Shown here: piece by piece, positions 5,881-8,353 of the stretch
How the letters are laid out: every line of letters starts with the position of its first letter
Numbering within the stretch: position 1 is the stretch's first letter
Source of the DNA: Brevundimonas sp. UBA5866
GTDB taxonomy: Bacteria; Pseudomonadota; Alphaproteobacteria; Caulobacterales; Caulobacteraceae
Direction of reading: 5' to 3'
NCBI RefSeq assembly: GCF_002432125.1
Contig: NZ_DJFS01000076.1
Location: 34,968 to 43,320, forward strand
Length of the DNA stretch: 8,353 nt
Position numbers and translations under genes: made by a program
The notes under the pieces: model-generated
Database searches by the model: none
Seen by the model: the letters and a program-made list of their open reading frames with translations, nothing else
Told to the model about the DNA's origin: nothing

Positions 5881-5882
5881 TC
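5854..5882 (+). promoter_or_regulatory. Candidate promoter of folD
   Basis: TAGACG (5854-5859) differs by one base from the Caulobacter -35 core TTGACG, and TAAATC (5877-5882) fits the -10 core TANAWC, with exactly 17 bases between them. The predicted start is near 5889, leaving about 40 bases before the ATG at 5928. Confidence 0.42.
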
Positions 5883-5911
5883 GCCCGCAACAAAATCCGT
5901 TCCTTGCCCAC

Positions 5912-5919
5912 AGGTGGAG
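5912..5919 (+). promoter_or_regulatory. Ribosome binding site of folD
   Basis: AGGTGGAG ends 8 bases before the ATG at 5928. It decides the start: the frame is also open from a TTG at 5904, but that codon would lie upstream of this SD. Confidence 0.75.
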
Positions 5920-5927
5920 TCGAACCC

Positions 5928-6854
5928 ATGACGACCGAAAATGCCGCTGCCCAGATCATCGACGGCAAGGCCTTCGCCCAAACCCTCGTGACCCGCGTCG
6001 GCGCGGCGGTAGAGCGTCTGATCCAGTCGCACGGCGTAAAAGCCGGTCTGGCCGTCGTGATCGTGGGCGAAGACCCCGCCAGCCAGCTCTACGTCCGCAA
6101 CAAGGGCGAAACGACCCTGAAGGCCGGTATGCGTTCGGACACGCACCGCCTGCCGGAAGACACGTCCCAGGAACAACTGCTGGCCCTGATCGATCAGCTG
6201 AATGCCGACGAAGGCATCCACGGCATTCTGGTCCAGCTTCCCCTGCCGCAGCACATCGACGCCAATGCCGTGCTGGACGCGATTTCGCCGGACAAGGACG
6301 TGGATGGCTTCCACGTCGTCAACGCCGGTCGTCTGGCCGTGGGTCAGGATGGTCTGGTTCCGTGCACCCCGCTGGGCTGCCTGATGCTGCTCAAGGATCA
6401 GCTGGGCGATCTGTCGGGCCTGAATGCCGTGATCGTGGGCCGCTCCAACATCGTGGGCAAGCCGATGGCCCAACTGCTGCTGGGCGAAAGCTGCACCGTC
6501 ACCATCGCCCACTCGCGCACCAAGGACCTTCCGGCCCTGTGCCGTACCGCCGACATTCTGGTGGCCGCTGTCGGTCGTCCGGAAATGATCAAGGGCGACT
6601 GGGTCAAGCCGGGCGCGACGGTCATCGACGTGGGCATCAACCGCGTTCCGTCCAAGGATCCCGTCAAGGCCGCCGAGGGCAAAACCCGCGTCGTCGGCGA
6701 TGTGGCGTTTGACGAAGCCGCCGCTGTCGCGGGCAAGATCACCCCTGTTCCGGGCGGCGTCGGCCCGATGACCATAGCCTGCCTGCTGGTGAACACCTAC
6801 ACCGCGGCCTGCCGCTCGGTTGGCGCGACACCGGACGATCTTCTGGCGCGGTAA
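5928..6854 (+). CDS. folD: Bifunctional methylenetetrahydrofolate dehydrogenase / methenyltetrahydrofolate cyclohydrolase
   Basis: FolD oxidises 5,10-methylene-THF with NADP+ and hydrolyses the methenyl product to 10-formyl-THF, feeding purine synthesis and initiator Met-tRNA formylation in the cytosol. The 308 residues are slightly longer than the usual 280-300 because of a short N-terminal and C-terminal extension. The active-site Tyr55 and Lys59 (SQLYVRNK), Gln103 (VQLPLP) and Asp126 (DVDGFH) are all present. The PCTPLG signature (145-150), the Rossmann segment VGRSNIVGKPMA (170-181) that binds the cofactor, the TIAHSRT strand, the DVGINR segment (234-239) and the C-terminal signature PVPGGVGPMT (273-282) follow in order. 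The protein looks fully functional. It is divergent from the PPC-domain gene, and the next gene downstream, lemA, is 99 bases away with its own strong SD. Confidence 0.97.
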   Translation: MTTENAAAQIIDGKAFAQTLVTRVGAAVERLIQSHGVKAGLAVVIVGEDPASQLYVRNKGETTLKAGMRSDTHRLPEDTSQEQLLALIDQLNADEGIHGILVQLPLPQHIDANAVLDAISPDKDVDGFHVVNAGRLAVGQDGLVPCTPLGCLMLLKDQLGDLSGLNAVIVGRSNIVGKPMAQLLLGESCTVTIAHSRTKDLPALCRTADILVAAVGRPEMIKGDWVKPGATVIDVGINRVPSKDPVKAAEGKTRVVGDVAFDEAAAVAGKITPVPGGVGPMTIACLLVNTYTAACRSVGATPDDLLAR

Positions 6855-6867
6855 TTTTTTCAGCTAT

Positions 6868-6896
6868 GGGGCCGTTTGTACTTGCGCACAGGCCCC
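6868..6896 (+). terminator. Possible terminator hairpin after folD
   Basis: GGGGCC (6868-6873) pairs with GGCCCC (6891-6896), and TGT/ACA can extend the stem inward across a 3-base bulge. It lies 13 bases after the folD stop. The run of six T is before the stem (6855-6860), not after it, so a classical Rho-independent terminator in the + direction is not supported; read on the minus strand, the stem would be followed by that T run. Confidence 0.35.
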
Positions 6897-6924
6897 TTCG
6901 CACCCCAATCCTATGAACGAACTA

Positions 6925-6947
6925 CGGTCATTGTGACCGACAGGAGG
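6925..6947 (+). promoter_or_regulatory. Inverted repeat and consensus ribosome binding site of lemA
   Basis: The AGGAGG at 6942-6947, 6 bases before the ATG at 6954, is a consensus SD and decides the start against in-frame codons further upstream (from 6876). Just before it is a perfect 6-bp inverted repeat, CGGTCA (6925-6930), TTG, TGACCG (6934-6939). This could be an operator half-site pair or a short mRNA stem that leaves the SD exposed. Confidence 0.7.
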
Positions 6948-6953
6948 AAACCG

Positions 6954-7634
6954 ATGGCTGGCATGTCCCCCCGTATGGCCGCCGTGGCCGCTGTAATCGT
7001 CATGGCTCCGGCTGTGAGCGCCTGTGGCTACAACACCATTCCGACCAAGCAGGAACGCGCCGAGGCCGCATGGGCCGATGTGCAGAGCCAGTATCAGCGC
7101 CGTGCCGACCTGATACCGAACCTTGTCTCGACCGTTCAGGGTGCCGCCATTCAGGAACGCACCACGCTGACCCAGGTGATCGAGGCACGCGCCAAGGCCA
7201 CCAGCATCAATGTGAATGCCGATGATCCGGCCTCCTTCCAACAGTTCCAACAGGCCCAGGGCGAACTGTCGGGCGCACTGTCGCGCCTGTTGGTCACGGT
7301 CGAAGCCTATCCGCAGCTTCAGTCGAACCAGAACTTCCTGACCCTGCAATCGCAGCTGGAAGGCACCGAAAACCGCATTCAGGTGGCCCGCCGCGACTAC
7401 AACGAGGCCGTGCGCGACTACAACACCACCCTGCGTACCTTCCCGAGCATCATCTGGGCCAAGACCCTGCATTCCGGCTCCAAGGAAATGCAGCTGTTCA
7501 CCGCTACGGCCGAAGCCCAGAACGCACCGAACGTGAACTTTGACAGCCTGAACCCGGCAGCACAGCCGGGCGGCAATGCCCCGGCCGTGGCACCGGGCTC
7601 GGCACCGGCTGCGGCTCCGGCCGCCACCAACTAA
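6954..7634 (+). CDS. lemA: LemA family lipoprotein
   Basis: A 226-residue envelope protein of the LemA family, a mainly helical fold anchored to a membrane, whose exact function is not established. The N-terminus is a signal segment ending in the lipobox VSAC with Cys24, then GYNTIP, the usual LemA start. The conserved core is intact: AWADVQSQYQRRADLIPNLV (39-58), the ARA segment (78-80), YPQLQSNQNFLTLQSQLEG (119-137) and ENRIQVARRDYNEAVRDYN (139-157), ending near TFPS (162-165). Residues 200-226 form a Pro/Ala/Gly-rich, low-complexity tail. The start is set by the AGGAGG at 6942-6947; upstream in-frame codons would bury the signal peptide. The TPM-domain gene begins 10 bases after the stop, so the two are surely one operon. 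This LemA-TPM pairing is widespread, which supports joint work at the envelope. Confidence 0.95.
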   Translation: MAGMSPRMAAVAAVIVMAPAVSACGYNTIPTKQERAEAAWADVQSQYQRRADLIPNLVSTVQGAAIQERTTLTQVIEARAKATSINVNADDPASFQQFQQAQGELSGALSRLLVTVEAYPQLQSNQNFLTLQSQLEGTENRIQVARRDYNEAVRDYNTTLRTFPSIIWAKTLHSGSKEMQLFTATAEAQNAPNVNFDSLNPAAQPGGNAPAVAPGSAPAAAPAATN

Positions 7635-7644
7635 GGCCGATGGT

Positions 7645-8353
7645 ATGAAAAGGGCGCTCGCCCTTCTGTTTGTACTGGGTCTGTGGTTGGCCACGGCTCT
7701 GCCGATGACCGCCACGGCCCAGTCCGGCATCCCGTTTCCCGCGCTTACAGGTCGGGTCGTCGATCAGGCCGACATTCTGACGCCCGATCAAGAGCGGGCG
7801 CTTAGCGACAAACTGGCTGCACTGGAAACCCGGACCACCGACCAGTTGGTCGTCGTGACAGTGGCCAGCCTGAACGATTACGACATATCCGAATACGGCT
7901 ATCAGCTGGGCCGCGCCTGGGGCATCGGCCAAAAGGAAGCGAACAACGGCGCATTGCTGATTGTCGCACCCAATGACCGCAAGGTCCGTATTGAGGTGGG
8001 CTATGGTCTGGAAGGCGTACTGACCGACGCCTACTCCTCCATTGTCATACGCAACGACATTCTGCCCTCGTTTCGGGAGGGCAATTTCTATGGCGGCATA
8101 GACAAGGGCGTTGATGCCCTCGTCTATCAGATGACACTGGACCCCGACGATGCGGCTGCCCGCGCGGCCAAACTGGTCGAGGAAGACCGTGGCGACGCAG
8201 GTAATGCCAGCGCCCTGTTGATTGGCGGTGCCGTATTGTTCGGCATTTTCATCCTGCTGGGGGCTGTCGCGGGCGCTGCCTCGGGTGGCCGCGGCCGTCG
8301 TGTGAGCGGCGCGGCGGACGGTGCCGGTGCCGTCCTTTGGACAGCGGCGCAGA
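7645..8353 (+). CDS. TPM-domain (YgcG-type) membrane protein, 3' truncated
   Basis: The frame stays open from ATG 7645 to the window end, giving 236 residues without a stop. Residues 1-25 form a signal peptide (MKRALALLFV start, ATA/Q cleavage region). A TPM domain follows at about 37-162: GRVVDQADILTPDQ (36-49), a QLVVVTV strand (67-73), GRAWGIGQKEANNGALLIVA (89-108) and the KVRIEVGYGLEGVLTDA segment (113-129). A transmembrane helix is at about 189-212 and a Gly/Arg-rich stretch follows, typical of the class whose C-terminus is glycine-rich. The domain lies outside the cytoplasm, anchored by the helix. TPM proteins (called after TLP18.3, Psb32, MOLO-1) act in various membrane roles, some with phosphatase activity shown in plants; the bacterial role with LemA is unclear. 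An AAGG at 7633-7636, overlapping the lemA stop, is the likely SD. Confidence 0.93.
   Translation, partial: MKRALALLFVLGLWLATALPMTATAQSGIPFPALTGRVVDQADILTPDQERALSDKLAALETRTTDQLVVVTVASLNDYDISEYGYQLGRAWGIGQKEANNGALLIVAPNDRKVRIEVGYGLEGVLTDAYSSIVIRNDILPSFREGNFYGGIDKGVDALVYQMTLDPDDAAARAAKLVEEDRGDAGNASALLIGGAVLFGIFILLGAVAGAASGGRGRRVSGAADGAGAVLWTAAQ
7650..7665 (+). other. Inverted repeat in the first codons of the TPM gene
   Basis: AAGGGCG (7650-7656), CT, CGCCCTT (7659-7665): perfect 7-bp arms located within codons 2-7. Formed in mRNA, the stem lies directly downstream of the start codon, where it could lower translation of this second operon gene. The repeat is certain; an effect is inference. 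Confidence 0.4.

Noticed and set aside
5917..5921. GANTC sites near starts (for example GAGTC before folD) as cell-cycle methylation control
   Set aside because: GANTC also occurs many times inside the genes here, so position near a start is not informative.
6864..7730. A 288-codon minus-strand frame across lemA and the TPM start
   Set aside because: It overlaps two well-supported + strand genes and has no recognisable domain or ribosome binding site.

Overview
The window is about 60% GC by impression (not counted), gene-dense DNA from an alphaproteobacterium, most likely a Caulobacterales member (Caulobacter/Brevundimonas/Asticcacaulis type). Three things point that way: a single-domain response regulator carrying a PFxF(A/S)TGY motif; two promoter-like sites resembling the Caulobacter housekeeping pattern TTGACGS...GCTANAWC; and codon use dominated by G/C third positions. 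The genus cannot be fixed from this stretch alone.

Left part (1-1910, + strand): the C-terminal part of a HAD-superfamily phosphatase of the phosphoglycolate phosphatase type, a strong hairpin, a complete dicarboxylate/amino acid:cation symporter (SDF/DAACS family), then a tRNA-Val(CAC) gene with its own promoter inside the short gap after the symporter. The Shine-Dalgarno sequence of the symporter lies in one arm of a 7-bp inverted repeat. Two residues of the sodium-1 site known from archaeal homologues are replaced (Asn to Lys and Asp to Gln).

Middle part (1911-5817): a stand-alone CheY-like response regulator and a small unrecognised lipoprotein on the + strand. They face two - strand genes that look like one transcription unit: a secreted protein built almost entirely of five tandem pre-peptidase C-terminal (PPC)-like domains, then, 24 bases downstream, a type 2 (FMN-dependent) isopentenyl diphosphate isomerase. 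The isomerase and lipoprotein genes converge with 3 bases between their stop codons.

Right part (5818-8353, + strand): folD (methylenetetrahydrofolate dehydrogenase/cyclohydrolase), divergent from the PPC-domain gene across a 110-base gap where candidate promoters of both strands overlap. After it come a lemA lipoprotein gene with a consensus ribosome binding site and, 10 bases later, a TPM-domain membrane protein cut by the window end. LemA plus TPM is a known conserved envelope gene pair.

Most genes are ordinary housekeeping or envelope genes. No mobile element, CRISPR array, prophage or obvious defence system is visible. The points most worth following are the five-PPC secreted protein paired with an isoprenoid enzyme, the altered cation site and SD-covering inverted repeat of the symporter, and inverted repeats at other translation starts.
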